From Caballeronia sp. SL2Y3 (GTDB lineage: Bacteria; Pseudomonadota; Gammaproteobacteria; Burkholderiales; Burkholderiaceae), in contig NZ_CP084260.1 of assembly GCF_022879575.1 (NCBI RefSeq), forward strand, positions 372,001 through 436,000: DNA of 64,000 bases, read 5' to 3'. Below are positions 48,806 to 58,298 of the stretch, in pieces. The translations under genes and the position numbers were made by a program. The stretch's first letter is position 1. Each line of letters begins with the position of its first letter. The notes below the pieces were generated by a model. That model saw only the letters and a list, made by a program, of their open reading frames with translations. It was not told where the DNA came from and made no database searches.

Positions 48806-50104
48806 TCAGTCGAGCGGCGCCGAACGCAGGTTGCTCACCTGTTGCGGCGACACCGGCGTGCCGTGGTTGCCCCACGACATACGGATGTACGTCACGACCG
48901 CGGCCACTTCCGTATCCGACAGCGACTGCGCGAACGGCGGCATGCCGTGCGGCATCGGATTGCCGTCCGTGCTCGGCGGATAGCCGCCGTTGAGCGTCAT
49001 GCGGATCGGGTTGACGGCCGACGGCATCTGGATCGACTGATTGTTCGCGAGCGGCGGGTAAGCGGGCGGCTTGCCGAGACCGTTTTCCGCGTGACACTTC
49101 GCGCAGTTCTCGGTGTAGACCTTCTTGCCCATGGTCAGCAGCTCGCCGCCGAACTTCTCGGACGTTTCCAGCTGCAGCGGTTCCGGCGCTTCCTTCTTCT
49201 GCGGGATCGACTTGAGATACGTCGAGATCGCGTTGATGTCCGCGTCGGTCATGTACTGCAGACTGTTGTGGACCACTTCGGCCATCGGGCCGAACACCGC
49301 GCCGCGCTGCGACACGCCGGTCTTCAACAGGTCGTTGATGTCCTTGATGTCCCAGTCGCCGAGACCGGCTTCCTTGTTCGACGTGAGCGACGGCGCGTAC
49401 CAGTTCTGCAGCGGAATCAGGCCGCCCGCGAACGCGGCGGAGTTGACCGGGCCGCCCATTGCGTTGATCGACGTATGGCACATGCCGCAGTGGCCGAGGC
49501 CTTCCACGAGATACGCGCCGCGGTTCCATTCCACCGATTTGGTCGGGTCCGGCTTGTACTCGCCTTCGCTGAAGAACAGCGTGCGCCAGCCGATCAGCAG
49601 ATTGCGGTTGTTGAACGGGAAGCGCAGTTCATGCGGACGGCTCGGCTCGGAAACCGGCGGGACCGAACGCAGGTAGGCGTAGATCGCGTCCGAGTCGGCG
49701 CGCGTCACCTTCGTGTAGCTCGTGAACGGGAAGCCGGGGTACAGCAGGCTGCCGTCCTTCGAGCGGCCAGTGTGCATCGCGCGATAGAAGTCGTCGGAGG
49801 TCCACTTGCCGATGCCGTACTTGTCGTCCGGCGTGATGTTCGGCGTGAACATGGTGCCGAAGGGCGTCGCCATGGGCAGGCCGCCCGCAAACTGCTTGCC
49901 GCCGCGCACCGTGTGGCACGCGATACAGTCGCCGGCGCGGGCGAGATATTCGCCGTGCTTGACGAGCGCGGCCTGGTCCGCCGGAGTCGCCGCGACCGCG
50001 CCGCCCGAATGGAGGTTGTCGCCGCCCGACCAGAGGACGGCGCCGGCTGCGACGGCTGCCACCACGACAGCCGAGGAAAGTGCGAACAGGGACTTGCGTT
50101 TCAT
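48806..50104 (-). CDS. Triheme c-type cytochrome
   Basis: 432-residue periplasmic electron carrier with an N-terminal signal/anchor (SLFALSSAVVVAAVAAGAVL) and three heme-binding sites: CIACH (60-64), CGMCH (near 205) and CAKCH (near 335). The layout is that of the cytochrome subunit of membrane alcohol and aldehyde dehydrogenases. No dehydrogenase catalytic subunit lies beside it, so its donor is unknown. It follows the c4-like gene by 21 bases, which makes an operon very likely. Confidence 0.9.
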   Translation of the reverse strand: MKRKSLFALSSAVVVAAVAAGAVLWSGGDNLHSGGAVAATPADQAALVKHGEYLARAGDCIACHTVRGGKQFAGGLPMATPFGTMFTPNITPDDKYGIGKWTSDDFYRAMHTGRSKDGSLLYPGFPFTSYTKVTRADSDAIYAYLRSVPPVSEPSRPHELRFPFNNRNLLIGWRTLFFSEGEYKPDPTKSVEWNRGAYLVEGLGHCGMCHTSINAMGGPVNSAAFAGGLIPLQNWYAPSLTSNKEAGLGDWDIKDINDLLKTGVSQRGAVFGPMAEVVHNSLQYMTDADINAISTYLKSIPQKKEAPEPLQLETSEKFGGELLTMGKKVYTENCAKCHAENGLGKPPAYPPLANNQSIQMPSAVNPIRMTLNGGYPPSTDGNPMPHGMPPFAQSLSDTEVAAVVTYIRMSWGNHGTPVSPQQVSNLRSAPLD

Positions 50105-50125
50105 TGTGTTGTCGCTCCAGACGCC

Positions 50126-50869
50126 TTATTGCGGTTCGCTGCCGCAGACGAGCGGCATCTTCAACGAGCCAGCGGGCGCGGGCACCGGGTTGGCGGGTGC
50201 GGTTTGCGTGGAGAGCCATGCGGCGACGGCGGTCACGTCGTCATCCGACAGGCGCGAAGCGATCTGCTGCATGCAGTCGGGCGCCTTCGCGTGGCGCGTG
50301 CCCGACTTCCATGCGCCGACCTGCGCGCTGATGTAGTCCGAATGCAGGCCGACGAGACCCGGGATGGCCGGCTGCATGCCGGTCAGCGCCTTGCCGTGAC
50401 ATGCCGCGCAGGCGGGAATGTTCTTCGACGGATCGCCGTTCAGCACGATCTGCGAGCCGCGCGCGAGCGTCGTGCCCGAGACATTCGTCTTCGCGGGCGG
50501 CGGATACGGCGGACGCTGCTGCGAGAAGTAATTCGCGATCTGATGAAGGTAGTCGTCCGAGAGATACGTGACGAGGTAGTTCATCGGCGGGTACTTGCGC
50601 CGCCCTTCGCGGAAGTTCTGGAGCTGGTTGTACAGGTAGTCGGCGGGCTTGCCGGCAAGACGCGGGAAATAGTCATTGTCCGTGCCTTCGCCGTGCACGC
50701 CGTGACATGCGGTGCAGCCTTGCACGCGAGCCGCCATGGTATCCGGCGCGATAGGCTGGTTTTGCGCCTGGGCGAGCGCCTGGCCCGCGCTGAGAACGCC
50801 GGCGCTGCCGATCAGTGCCAAGGCGAGCAGCGGACGGAAAATGCGTCTTGAAAACACGCGACACTCCAT
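50126..50869 (-). CDS. Cytochrome c4-like diheme protein
   Basis: 247 residues, with a signal peptide MECRVFSRRIFRPLLALALI...GQALAQ. Two heme motifs: GCTACHGVHGEG and PACAACHGKALTG, in the tandem halves expected of c4. FPRLAGKPADYLYNQLQNFREGRR and YISAQVGAWKSGTRH are class hallmarks. It probably passes electrons to a terminal oxidase. The ATG at 50869 is chosen because it gives a proper signal peptide; upstream TTG codons give none. A promoter lies near 50998-51026. Confidence 0.88.
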   Translation of the reverse strand: MECRVFSRRIFRPLLALALIGSAGVLSAGQALAQAQNQPIAPDTMAARVQGCTACHGVHGEGTDNDYFPRLAGKPADYLYNQLQNFREGRRKYPPMNYLVTYLSDDYLHQIANYFSQQRPPYPPPAKTNVSGTTLARGSQIVLNGDPSKNIPACAACHGKALTGMQPAIPGLVGLHSDYISAQVGAWKSGTRHAKAPDCMQQIASRLSDDDVTAVAAWLSTQTAPANPVPAPAGSLKMPLVCGSEPQ

Positions 50870-51304
50870 GAAATTCGGGGACCTGCCGAGCTTCGTGCGG
50901 CTCGGTGCGAAGGTGGCGAACCACGGCCACGCGTAGGGTGGCGGAGGGTGGCGGACCACAGCCACAGCGGCTCGATGAGCCTCTGATGCGACGCGGAATT
51001 CTATCATCGAAGCCTGATGGTGACTATTTGACACAACTTTTCGGGCGCTCTGAGGCGGAATCGCGACAAAATGCCGCGCGACAGACAAGAACTTTGACAT
51101 TGCATTGAATTCGTTCCTAATCAACAAAGAATCGACACAGGCGTCTTACGCGTTGCGCCGAAGTCTGTAGCGTCCGATGCGATGCGCGCTCCGGTTTGCG
51201 CTTGTTCGTTTAGACTTCGCGAGCCGCTTTCTTGCCGACGCACCGATGACCCGCCCGGATCTCCTCACAGCAATTCCCGTTCACGCCTCGATGACCGCCG
51301 CATC
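50870..51304. other. Divergent spacer between the cytochrome pair and the CopD-like gene
   Basis: 435 bases with lower GC near 51001-51130. It contains a candidate promoter for the cytochrome genes. I see no small gene that I can support. Confidence 0.5.
50998..51026 (-). promoter_or_regulatory. Candidate promoter of the cytochrome operon
   Basis: On the minus strand TAGTCA (51026-51021) and TAGAAT (51003-50998) are 17 bases apart. The -10 matches five of six consensus positions and the -35 four of six. It points toward the c4-like gene. Confidence 0.45.
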
Positions 51305-52237
51305 ATGACCGGCGATTCGTTGCCGTTCTTGCAGATGGTGTTCGCCGCGCTATCGGATGTGGCGTTCGCGTGCGCGCTCGGCGGGATGCTGTTGGGCGCG
51401 TGGCTGTCTCGCGAACGCGTGGCTGCGGCGGTGTCGCCGGCGCAGCGCGGCTGGCGGCGCGCATCGCATGTGGGCATGGCGGCGGCGCTCGCGTTCGTGC
51501 TGTGCGGCTTCGTTTCGCTGTGGCTGGAGTCGGCCGCGATGAGCGGCACGTCGATCGCCGATGCGGGTTCGTCGCTCTGGCTCGTCGCGACGGCGACGCA
51601 CGCGGGCATCGGCTGGGCGGTGTCGGTCGCGGGCGGCGTGTTGCTCGCGCTCGCCATGGCGACGAGCCGTCCGTTGGGTTCTGCCCGCGTGGCCGTCGCC
51701 GTGCTTGGCGCGTTGATCGCGGCATCGGGGAAAGCGGCGATCGGCCATGCCGCCGATGCGGGCGCGTTTTCCATCGCGGAAGGCGTGCAATGTCTGCATT
51801 TGCTCGCGACAGGCGTGTGGGGCGGTGTCGTGATCGCGGGCGCGGTCGTCTTGCCCGCGCTCGATGCGTCGGCTGCGCGCGCTGCGTTGTTGCGCGTCGT
51901 CGCGCGCATGTCGAGCGTGGCGACGGTCGCGGTGGCGGTCGTCATCGCGACGGGGCTCTCCAACGCATGGCGCGGCACCGGCGGATCGGCTGAGGCGCTG
52001 ACGCAAAGCGGCTGGGGTCACGCGCTGATCGTGAAACTCGCGTTCGTTGCGGCGGCGCTCTTGCTCGGCGCGCTCAACCGCTGGTCGGCGCTACCGCGCC
52101 TGCAACGTACGGCATCGACGACGGACGCGCATACGGTCATCAACCTGATGCGCGTCGAAGCGGTGCTGATGGTGGGCGTATTCGTGGCGGCGTCGGTGCT
52201 GTCGCACAGCTTGCCGGGTTTCGCGATGGGCGGTTGA
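51305..52237 (+). CDS. CopD-family copper resistance membrane protein
   Basis: 310 residues with about eight transmembrane helices, e.g. VAFACALGGMLLGAWLS and ALVAVLGALIAASGKA. C-terminal half is the CopD domain (LHLLATGVWGGVVIAGAVVLP, VVIATGLSNAWR, KLAFVAAALLLGALNRW). CopD-like proteins import copper across the inner membrane; no CopC neighbour is present here. The ATG at 51305 (MTGDSLPFLQ) is preferred; an earlier start at 51182 adds 41 low-quality residues. Confidence 0.8.
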   Translation: MTGDSLPFLQMVFAALSDVAFACALGGMLLGAWLSRERVAAAVSPAQRGWRRASHVGMAAALAFVLCGFVSLWLESAAMSGTSIADAGSSLWLVATATHAGIGWAVSVAGGVLLALAMATSRPLGSARVAVAVLGALIAASGKAAIGHAADAGAFSIAEGVQCLHLLATGVWGGVVIAGAVVLPALDASAARAALLRVVARMSSVATVAVAVVIATGLSNAWRGTGGSAEALTQSGWGHALIVKLAFVAAALLLGALNRWSALPRLQRTASTTDAHTVINLMRVEAVLMVGVFVAASVLSHSLPGFAMGG

Positions 52238-52262
52238 GCGGGTTGGCGGTTTGAGCGCCGTC

Positions 52263-52562
52263 TCACTCGTAACCGAGCTTATGGCTCACGATAGGCGCGC
52301 AGAAGAGCGCGAGCGCGCATCCTGCCGCTTTGCCCTGAAGCTCGACAAAAGCGGTATGCGAATCCGCGACGAAGAGCACATCGAGGATCTGTGGCAAGCA
52401 GAACGCCACCGCGAGCACGATGAAACCGCGCGTCACCATCGAGATGCGCCAGCCATGCTGCGCGCCCAGCACCGCCGCGACCACGCGCGCCACGCCGAGC
52501 GCCACGAACGCGCCGACAGCAAGCTGCGCGCGGACGGTTTCATCGGGAAGGACGTGCCACAT
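52263..52562 (-). CDS. Small membrane protein of unknown function
   Basis: 99 residues starting MWHVLPDETVRAQLAVGAFV, with about three hydrophobic segments (VALGVARVVAAVLGA, MVTRGFIVLAVAFCLPQILDVLFV, GCALALFCAPIVS). No family recognised. Converges on the CopD-like gene with 25 bases between stops. Downstream of panB by 118 bases, so co-transcription is possible. Confidence 0.6.
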   Translation of the reverse strand: MWHVLPDETVRAQLAVGAFVALGVARVVAAVLGAQHGWRISMVTRGFIVLAVAFCLPQILDVLFVADSHTAFVELQGKAAGCALALFCAPIVSHKLGYE

Positions 52563-52680
52563 GGTCTTTCTCGCTCCTGGCTGACGGTTCACCCTAGTGT
52601 GCAAGAAGCTCGCCAGTTCGGTCTGTTCGTGACAGCGCTTACGGGCGGGCAGTACGGCGCAACGCAAACATCGAAAACAA

Positions 52681-53496
52681 TCAGAACGTGTGCTCGGGAC
52701 CGGGAAAGCTGCCGTCCTTCACCGCGTTCACGTAGGCTTCGACCGCCGCGAAAATGCTCGGCTGGCCCTGCATGAAATCCTTGACGAAGCGCGGACGCTT
52801 GCCGGGGAAAATGCCGAGCATGTCGTGCAGCACCAGCACTTGTCCCGAACAGTCGATGCCCGCGCCGATGCCGATGGTCGGAATCGCGAGTTGTTGCGTG
52901 ACCTCGCGCGCGACGAGCGTCGGCACCGCTTCGATCACGAGCAGTTGCGCGCCCGCGTGCTGAAGCGCGAGCGCGTCGCGGCGCATTTGTTCCGCGGCCG
53001 CTTCGGACTTGCCCTGCACCTTGAAGCCGCCGAACGCATGCACCGACTGCGGCGTGAGCCCGACGTGGCCGCATACCGGAATCGAACGCTCGACGAGAAA
53101 GCGCACGGTATCCGCGAGCCACTCGCCGCCTTCGAGCTTCACCATGTGCGCGCCCGCGCGCATCAGCTTGACGGCATGCGCATACGCTTCTTCGCGCGAT
53201 GCGATGGTGCCGAACGGCATGTCCGCGACGATCAGCGCGCTCCTGGTGCCGCGCGCAACGCAGGCCGTGTGATAGGCGATATCGTCCAGCGTCACCGGCA
53301 ACGTCGTGCTGTGGCCTTGCAGGACGTTGCCGAGCGAATCGCCGATCAGCATGACATCGACGCCCGCGCGATCGAGCAGCGCCGCGAAGCTCGCGTCGTA
53401 GCACGTGAGCATCGCGATGCGCTCACCCGCCTCGCGCATGGCTTGCAGCTTCGGAACGGTGATCGTCGAGCGGCTGGTTTCCTGCAGATACGTCAT
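52681..53496 (-). CDS. panB: 3-methyl-2-oxobutanoate hydroxymethyltransferase
   Basis: First committed step of pantothenate (CoA) synthesis, using 5,10-methylenetetrahydrofolate. 271 residues: [73 protein letters not shown] and [20 protein letters not shown]. The ATG at 53496 (MTYLQETSR) is the family start. The folate-using enzyme lies in the same operon as folK, which makes folate. Confidence 0.96.
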   Translation of the reverse strand: MTYLQETSRSTITVPKLQAMREAGERIAMLTCYDASFAALLDRAGVDVMLIGDSLGNVLQGHSTTLPVTLDDIAYHTACVARGTRSALIVADMPFGTIASREEAYAHAVKLMRAGAHMVKLEGGEWLADTVRFLVERSIPVCGHVGLTPQSVHAFGGFKVQGKSEAAAEQMRRDALALQHAGAQLLVIEAVPTLVAREVTQQLAIPTIGIGAGIDCSGQVLVLHDMLGIFPGKRPRFVKDFMQGQPSIFAAVEAYVNAVKDGSFPGPEHTF

Positions 53497-53551
53497 GATG
53501 ATTTCAGTTGAAATGGCGCGCGAGCATGAAGCATGAAGATGAAGTTCAAGC

Positions 53552-54232
53552 TCACACCGAGACGCCTTTGACAAAGAATTCCTTGCGCCCGCGCATGGTC
53601 TCGATCCGCTCGACGAGCAGTTCGAGATCGTCGTCCGATGCGACGGGGTTCAGATGCTCCGCATTCACGGTAAGCAGCGGCGTCGCGTCGTAGTGATAGA
53701 AGAAGTCGTTGTAAGCGTCGGCGAGCGCGCGCAAGTACGAGTCGGAGATTTGCAGTTCCATCGGCAGCGCGCGTTTCTGAATGCGCGAGAACAGCACTTC
53801 CGGGCTCGCCTGCAGATACACGACGAGATCCGGCGCAGGCGCACTCGCGCCGATGCGCGAGGCGATATCGCGGTACAGGTTGAACTCGTCGTCGGGCAGC
53901 GTGAGGCGCGCGAAGAGCTCGCTCTTTTGCGTGAGAAAGTCGGCGATGAGCGGCGTGTTCTGCGTGAGCATGTCGGCCACTTCCCGCGTTTGCGCGACGC
54001 GCTGCAACGCGAAACTCAGTTGCGTCGAGAGCGCGTGCCGCGTCGTGTCGCGATAGAAGCGTTCGAGAAACGGGTTGTCCTGCGGACGCTCGAACAGCGT
54101 GCGCATGGACCAGCGTTCCGCGAGCCGCGTGGCGAGCGTCGTCTTGCCGACGCCGATCGGCCCTTCGATCGCGATATAACGATGCGGCGGCCGCAACTGC
54201 GGCGCCGTGACGGTGAGAGGCGGATTGCTCAT
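53552..54232 (-). CDS. Deoxynucleoside kinase (deoxyadenosine/deoxyguanosine kinase family)
   Basis: 226 residues. P-loop [20 protein letters not shown] (GxxxxGKT near 24-31), [16 protein letters not shown]... [15 protein letters not shown] and [11 protein letters not shown]. Salvages deoxynucleosides. The ATG at 54232 overlaps the folK stop by four bases (ATGA), so translation is coupled. It is in the folK-dgk-panB set that is usual in Burkholderiaceae. The exact nucleoside substrate is not read from sequence. Confidence 0.88.
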   Translation of the reverse strand: MSNPPLTVTAPQLRPPHRYIAIEGPIGVGKTTLATRLAERWSMRTLFERPQDNPFLERFYRDTTRHALSTQLSFALQRVAQTREVADMLTQNTPLIADFLTQKSELFARLTLPDDEFNLYRDIASRIGASAPAPDLVVYLQASPEVLFSRIQKRALPMELQISDSYLRALADAYNDFFYHYDATPLLTVNAEHLNPVASDDDLELLVERIETMRGRKEFFVKGVSV

Positions 54233-54792
54233 CGGCAATTGGTTTTGGTGGAGGCGGTGGAGGCGCTGGAGGCTTGCGCCGCTGCCGGCTGCGCGGCGGG
54301 CGCCGCGCACTGGCACAGGGCGACTTTCTCGATGCGCTGATCGGCGACGCCCGCGACGAACGCATCGGCCCGGCCGCGCTGCGGGATGATGAGATCGGGT
54401 TCGAGTTCGATGAGCGGCACGAGCACGAACGCGCGCTCGGTCATGCGCGGATGCGGCACGATGAGATCCATCTCGTCGATGCTGAACGCGCCGTACAGGA
54501 GGATATCGAGGTCGAGCGTGCGCGGCGCATTGCGATACGGCCGCTCCCGCCCGAACTGTTCTTCGATGAGATGGCACAGGCGCAGCAGCGCACGCGCGGG
54601 CAGCGTCGTTTCGAGCTTCACGACGCAATTGAAGTAATCGTCGCCGGACGCGTCGATGGGCGCGGTGCGATACAGGCTCGACTTGGCGAGCACCGTGATC
54701 GTGTGCTGCTGCGCGAGACACACGACTGCGTCTTTCAGCGTTTGGCGCGCATCGCCGAGATTCGCTCCGAGGCCGAGATAAGCAATCGTCAT
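54229..54792 (-). CDS. folK: 2-amino-4-hydroxy-6-hydroxymethyldihydropteridine pyrophosphokinase
   Basis: Transfers pyrophosphate to the pterin in folate synthesis. 187 residues; MTIAYLGLGANLGDARQTLKDAV, RTLDLDILLYG and VPHPRMTERAFVLVPLIEL are signatures. The last ~30 residues (CQCAAPAAQPAAAQASSAS) form an alanine/serine-rich tail partly made of nine-base repeats and are not part of the fold. The ATG at 54792 is the family start. Confidence 0.95.
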   Translation of the reverse strand: MTIAYLGLGANLGDARQTLKDAVVCLAQQHTITVLAKSSLYRTAPIDASGDDYFNCVVKLETTLPARALLRLCHLIEEQFGRERPYRNAPRTLDLDILLYGAFSIDEMDLIVPHPRMTERAFVLVPLIELEPDLIIPQRGRADAFVAGVADQRIEKVALCQCAAPAAQPAAAQASSASTASTKTNCR

Positions 54793-54908
54793 GGCAAAAG
54801 TCCTACGCGTAGGTCCTGGGCGAAGCGGCGAGGCATCCAAAACACATCGAAACGCCGGCACATTGCCCGGGTGCTAACCGTTATCCGCTACTTTAGCGAA
54901 AACCGGCC

Positions 54909-56555
54909 TTATTCGTTGTCCGCGTCTTCGTCTTTCCGCGTCGCGCCGGCTTCGTTCGTCAGGCGATGCGGTTCGGGCTCGCGCTCGCCGTCCGCTGCGC
55001 CGCGTTCCGCGCCTTCCGCAGACTCACTGGCTTTGCGCTTCGCATTGCTGCGCCGGCGACGCTTCTTCGGCGCTGCGCGCTCCTTGCCGCCTTGCGAGAG
55101 CAGGGCTTCGCGCGTGGCGTTATCGCCTTCGATGAAATCGGTCCACCATTGGCCGATGGCCGCATCCAGTTCGCCCGACTCGCAACGCAGCAGCAGGAAA
55201 TCATAACCCGCTCGGAACCGCTGGTGTTCCAAGAGCTTCATCGCGCTGCGGCCGCGCTTTTCCAGCCGATGCTGCAAGCCCCAGATCTCGCGCATGTCGG
55301 CGGAATAACGCTTGTGAATGGCGAGTTTTTCCGTCTGCATGTCGAGGACATCGTCCATCGCGCGGTTCAGCGCCGGCACCGGATAATCGCCCGCGGCGGT
55401 GTACTTCTGCCAGCGCGTCTGCACGTCGTGCCACAAGAGCGTGGCGAACAGGAAGCTCGGCGAAACCGGCTTGCCCGCGCGCACGCGCTCGTCCGTGCTC
55501 GTGAGTGCGAGCGTCACGAACTTCTCGCCGTGCGGCTGTTCCAGTACGACATCCAGAAGCGGCAGCACGCCGTGATGCAGCCCTTCCTGACGCAAACGCG
55601 TGAGGCACGCGAGCGCGTGGCCGGACAGCAGCAGCTTCAGCATCTCGTCGAAGAGACGCGCGGCCGGCACGTTGTCCATCAGATCGGCGAGCTCCTTGAT
55701 CGGCGCGCGCGTCGCTTCGTCGATCTCGAAGCCGAGCTTGGCCGCGAAGCGCACGACGCGCAGCATGCGCACCGGGTCTTCGCGATAACGCGTGGCCGGA
55801 TCGCCGATCATGCGCAACAGGCGCGCGCGGATGTCGGCCATGCCGTCGTGATAATCCAGCACGGTTTGCGTCGCCGGATCGTAGTACATCGCGTTGATGG
55901 TGAAGTCGCGCCGCGTGGCGTCCTCGTGCTGCTCGCCCCACACGTTGTCGCGCAGCACCCGGCCGCTTGCGTCCACCGCGTGCGTTCGCATGTCGAGCTC
56001 GCCGCGCCGGTAGCGTCGTGGCGCTTCGGCGACGGGTTCCGGCGGCGCGTCGACGAGCGCGCGGAACGTGGACGTCTCGATGATCTCCTGCCCGAACTGG
56101 ACGTGGACGATCTGAAACCGCCGCCCGATGATGCGCGCGCGGCGAAAGAGCCGCTGCACCTGATCGGGCGTGGCGTCGGTGGCGACGTCGAAATCTTTCG
56201 GCGCGACGCCGAGCAGCAGATCGCGCACCGCGCCGCCGACGATGAACGCGCGGTGCCCGGCCTGCTGCAAGCCTTCGGTCACGCGGATGGCGTTCCTGGA
56301 GATGAGCGACGGATCGATGCCGTGAATGTCCGACGACAGAATCACCGGCACATTCGGATCGCGCTTGACCGGCGCGGCGGCTTTCTTGCGCGGGGCACGC
56401 GTGCTCTTGCGGGCGGCTTTCGCTTCGGTGGCTTCGGTGGCTTCGGTGGCGGCGGTGGCTCCGGCAGCGGATGCGCCCGGCGTGTCGTTCGAGGCGCCTT
56501 CGCTGGATGCGGCGCTCTCTTGTCCGAACAGCTTGCGGATGAGTTTTTTAATCAC
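54909..56555 (-). CDS. pcnB: Poly(A) polymerase I
   Basis: Adds 3' poly(A) tails to RNA, promoting decay. 548 residues of the class II nucleotidyltransferase type: AFIVGGAVRDLLLGVAPKDFDVATDATPDQVQ (active-site aspartates), RRDFTINAMYYDPATQTVLDYHDGMADI and the C-terminal RNA-binding helices. The first ~60 residues are low-complexity with ATE repeats, and the C-terminus is basic then acidic. It begins eight bases before the HAD-gene stop. Confidence 0.94.
   Translation of the reverse strand: MIKKLIRKLFGQESAASSEGASNDTPGASAAGATAATEATEATEAKAARKSTRAPRKKAAAPVKRDPNVPVILSSDIHGIDPSLISRNAIRVTEGLQQAGHRAFIVGGAVRDLLLGVAPKDFDVATDATPDQVQRLFRRARIIGRRFQIVHVQFGQEIIETSTFRALVDAPPEPVAEAPRRYRRGELDMRTHAVDASGRVLRDNVWGEQHEDATRRDFTINAMYYDPATQTVLDYHDGMADIRARLLRMIGDPATRYREDPVRMLRVVRFAAKLGFEIDEATRAPIKELADLMDNVPAARLFDEMLKLLLSGHALACLTRLRQEGLHHGVLPLLDVVLEQPHGEKFVTLALTSTDERVRAGKPVSPSFLFATLLWHDVQTRWQKYTAAGDYPVPALNRAMDDVLDMQTEKLAIHKRYSADMREIWGLQHRLEKRGRSAMKLLEHQRFRAGYDFLLLRCESGELDAAIGQWWTDFIEGDNATREALLSQGGKERAAPKKRRRRSNAKRKASESAEGAERGAADGEREPEPHRLTNEAGATRKDEDADNE
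56422..56457 (-). repeat. Nine-base tandem repeat inside pcnB
   Basis: Three GCTTCGGTG units and one GCGGCGGTG unit lie in tandem (plus strand). In the pcnB frame they encode an alternating Ala-Thr-Glu run in the disordered N-terminus, so copy number could vary without a frameshift. Confidence 0.75.
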
Positions 56556-57234
56556 GTGTATCGAAGAGGTTCAGGATGCGCCAGCCTTTGGCTTGCGCAT
56601 GCGCGCGCAGGGTGTCGTCCGGATTCGTGGCGATGGGGTCCGTGACGCGCTCGAGCAGCGGGATGTCGTTATGCGAGTCGCTGTAGAAATAGCTGCGCTT
56701 GAAGTCGCCGAGCGTCTTGCCGAGCGACGCGAGCCATTCCTCCACGCGCACGATCTTGCCTTCGCGATAGCTCGGCGTGCCGCGCGGCCTGCCGGTGAAC
56801 GCGCCTTGCGGATGATCGCCGACGGTTTCGACTTCGCAGGCAATCAGCGTGTCGATGCCGAACGCTTCCGCGATGGGCGCGGTGATGAACGCATTCGTCG
56901 CGGTCACGAGGCAGCACATATCGCCGTTGTCCTGATGCTCGCGCACGAGCGTGACCGCGGCCGGCACGATGCGCGGATTGATGACCTCGTGCATGAACTG
57001 CGCGTGCCAGTCGGCGAGCTGCTCACGCGAATACTTCGCGAGCGGCGCGAGCATCGCGTGCAGGTAAGCATTGATATCGAGCACGCCCGCCTTGTAATCG
57101 GCGTAGAAGGCGTCGTTCTGACGCGTGAATTCCGTCGCGTCGACGATGCCGAGCTTCACCATGAAGCGGCCCCATTCGTGGTCGCTGTCGGTGGGGATGA
57201 GCGTGTGGTCGAGATCGAAGAGGGCAAGGTTCAT
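56548..57234 (-). CDS. HAD-superfamily hydrolase, subfamily IB (phosphatase)
   Basis: 228 residues; nucleophile motif [16 protein letters not shown] (Asp7, Asp9), motif II LVTATN, a lysine in the [12 protein letters not shown] stretch and motif [18 protein letters not shown]. Subfamily IB includes SerB-like and other phosphomonoesterases, but the substrate is not readable. It lies 12 bases after hda and overlaps pcnB by eight bases, so it is expressed with them. Confidence 0.85.
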   Translation of the reverse strand: MNLALFDLDHTLIPTDSDHEWGRFMVKLGIVDATEFTRQNDAFYADYKAGVLDINAYLHAMLAPLAKYSREQLADWHAQFMHEVINPRIVPAAVTLVREHQDNGDMCCLVTATNAFITAPIAEAFGIDTLIACEVETVGDHPQGAFTGRPRGTPSYREGKIVRVEEWLASLGKTLGDFKRSYFYSDSHNDIPLLERVTDPIATNPDDTLRAHAQAKGWRILNLFDTRD

Positions 57235-57245
57235 GGGAGCGCATT

Positions 57246-58064
57246 CTACTTGAAGCGGGTAGGAACGTTGTCCGGTGCGGCGTCGGCGTCGGGCGCGTCG
57301 GCAGGCGGGGCGGCGCGGTCCTCGCCGTTTGCGTCCTGCTGCGGCGTATCCGGCGCCACGGCCACGAGCGGCGTCGCGCGCCCGGTTTGCGAGAGCATCG
57401 AGCGCAACAGCGCGCGCGTGACTCTGCGCTTCTGTTCGAGCGAGAAGCGGTCGAGATCGTCGAAAAGCGCCATCAGGCTCGGCATGTCGCGGCGGAAATG
57501 CGTGAGCAGATAAGCGGGGACGTCTTCCGCCAGCACGATGCCGCGCTCGTGCGCCGCGTGTTTGAGAACCGACGCCTTCGCTTCGTCCGAAAGCGGCAGC
57601 AAATGAAACACGAGGCCCCAGCCGAGACGCGTGCGCAAGTCCTCGCGCACGGCGAGCGTCATCGGCGCGGCGTTGCCGGTGGCGACGAGCGCGCTCGCCG
57701 GATACGCGCGCACTTCGTTGAACAGGTTGAAGAGGGCGATCTGCTGCGCGGGCGAGAGGCGGTCGCAGTCGTCGACGGCATACAGCGCGACTTGCGGATC
57801 GAAGCCGAACGCATGCAACGCGCTCTGCGGACTCAAGTAACGCCCCCGGCTGCCCGCTTCATGAACGAGCGCGTGCAGCAGATGACTGCGCCCGCTGCCG
57901 GCCTCGCCCCAGACATAGAACGTGCGATCCGCGACGGGGCCGGACGCGAGCGCGCCTTCGAGCTCGCGCAACCGCGTGACCAGTTCGTGGTTGCCGGCGG
58001 CGAAGAAATTGTCGAAGGTGGCGGGCGGCGGCGTGCCCAAGTCGAGCGTCAGTTGGCGTTGCAC
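57246..58064 (-). CDS. hda: DnaA regulatory inactivator Hda
   Basis: Hydrolyses DnaA-bound ATP at the sliding clamp and limits replication restarts. 272 residues. The N-terminal [10 protein letters not shown] is a clamp-binding motif. AAA+ region: [23 protein letters not shown] and [25 protein letters not shown]. The C-terminal ~40 residues ([20 protein letters not shown]) are an added disordered tail. First gene of the hda-HAD-pcnB series; divergent from purM. Confidence 0.93.
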   Translation of the reverse strand: MQRQLTLDLGTPPPATFDNFFAAGNHELVTRLRELEGALASGPVADRTFYVWGEAGSGRSHLLHALVHEAGSRGRYLSPQSALHAFGFDPQVALYAVDDCDRLSPAQQIALFNLFNEVRAYPASALVATGNAAPMTLAVREDLRTRLGWGLVFHLLPLSDEAKASVLKHAAHERGIVLAEDVPAYLLTHFRRDMPSLMALFDDLDRFSLEQKRRVTRALLRSMLSQTGRATPLVAVAPDTPQQDANGEDRAAPPADAPDADAAPDNVPTRFK

Positions 58065-58259
58065 GGGGATTGGATGTCGTCGGCTGGATGCTGCGTTCTC
58101 TCGAAAACAGGCGGCGTGTTCTCGCCGATGCGCCGGGAGCCGCCTGCGGCATGCCGCAGCGCGCGCAGGCGCGTTTCGTCGGCCGGGCCGTTCTGTCTCG
58201 AAAAGGCGCTGCCGCGCGGCGGGGTAAGCTGCCGGGCGACCGTCCTCGTATCATCATCG

Positions 58260-58278
58260 GGTAAAATCGCATTTTACC
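58260..58278. promoter_or_regulatory. Inverted repeat just upstream of purM
   Basis: GGTAAAAT (58260-58267) and ATTTTACC (58271-58278) flank CGC, giving a perfect eight-base-pair arm. It ends 20 bases before the purM ATG and includes a -10-like TAAAAT, so it may be an operator over a promoter or a hairpin in the leader. Confidence 0.45.
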
Positions 58279-58298
58279 GACCTTCTCGCTCTCCCCCC

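Noticed and set aside
51182..51304. Upstream extension of the CopD-like gene from 51182
   Set aside because: The added 41 residues look like random translated spacer (Arg/Ser/Pro-rich), and the ATG at 51305 gives a normal membrane protein start.
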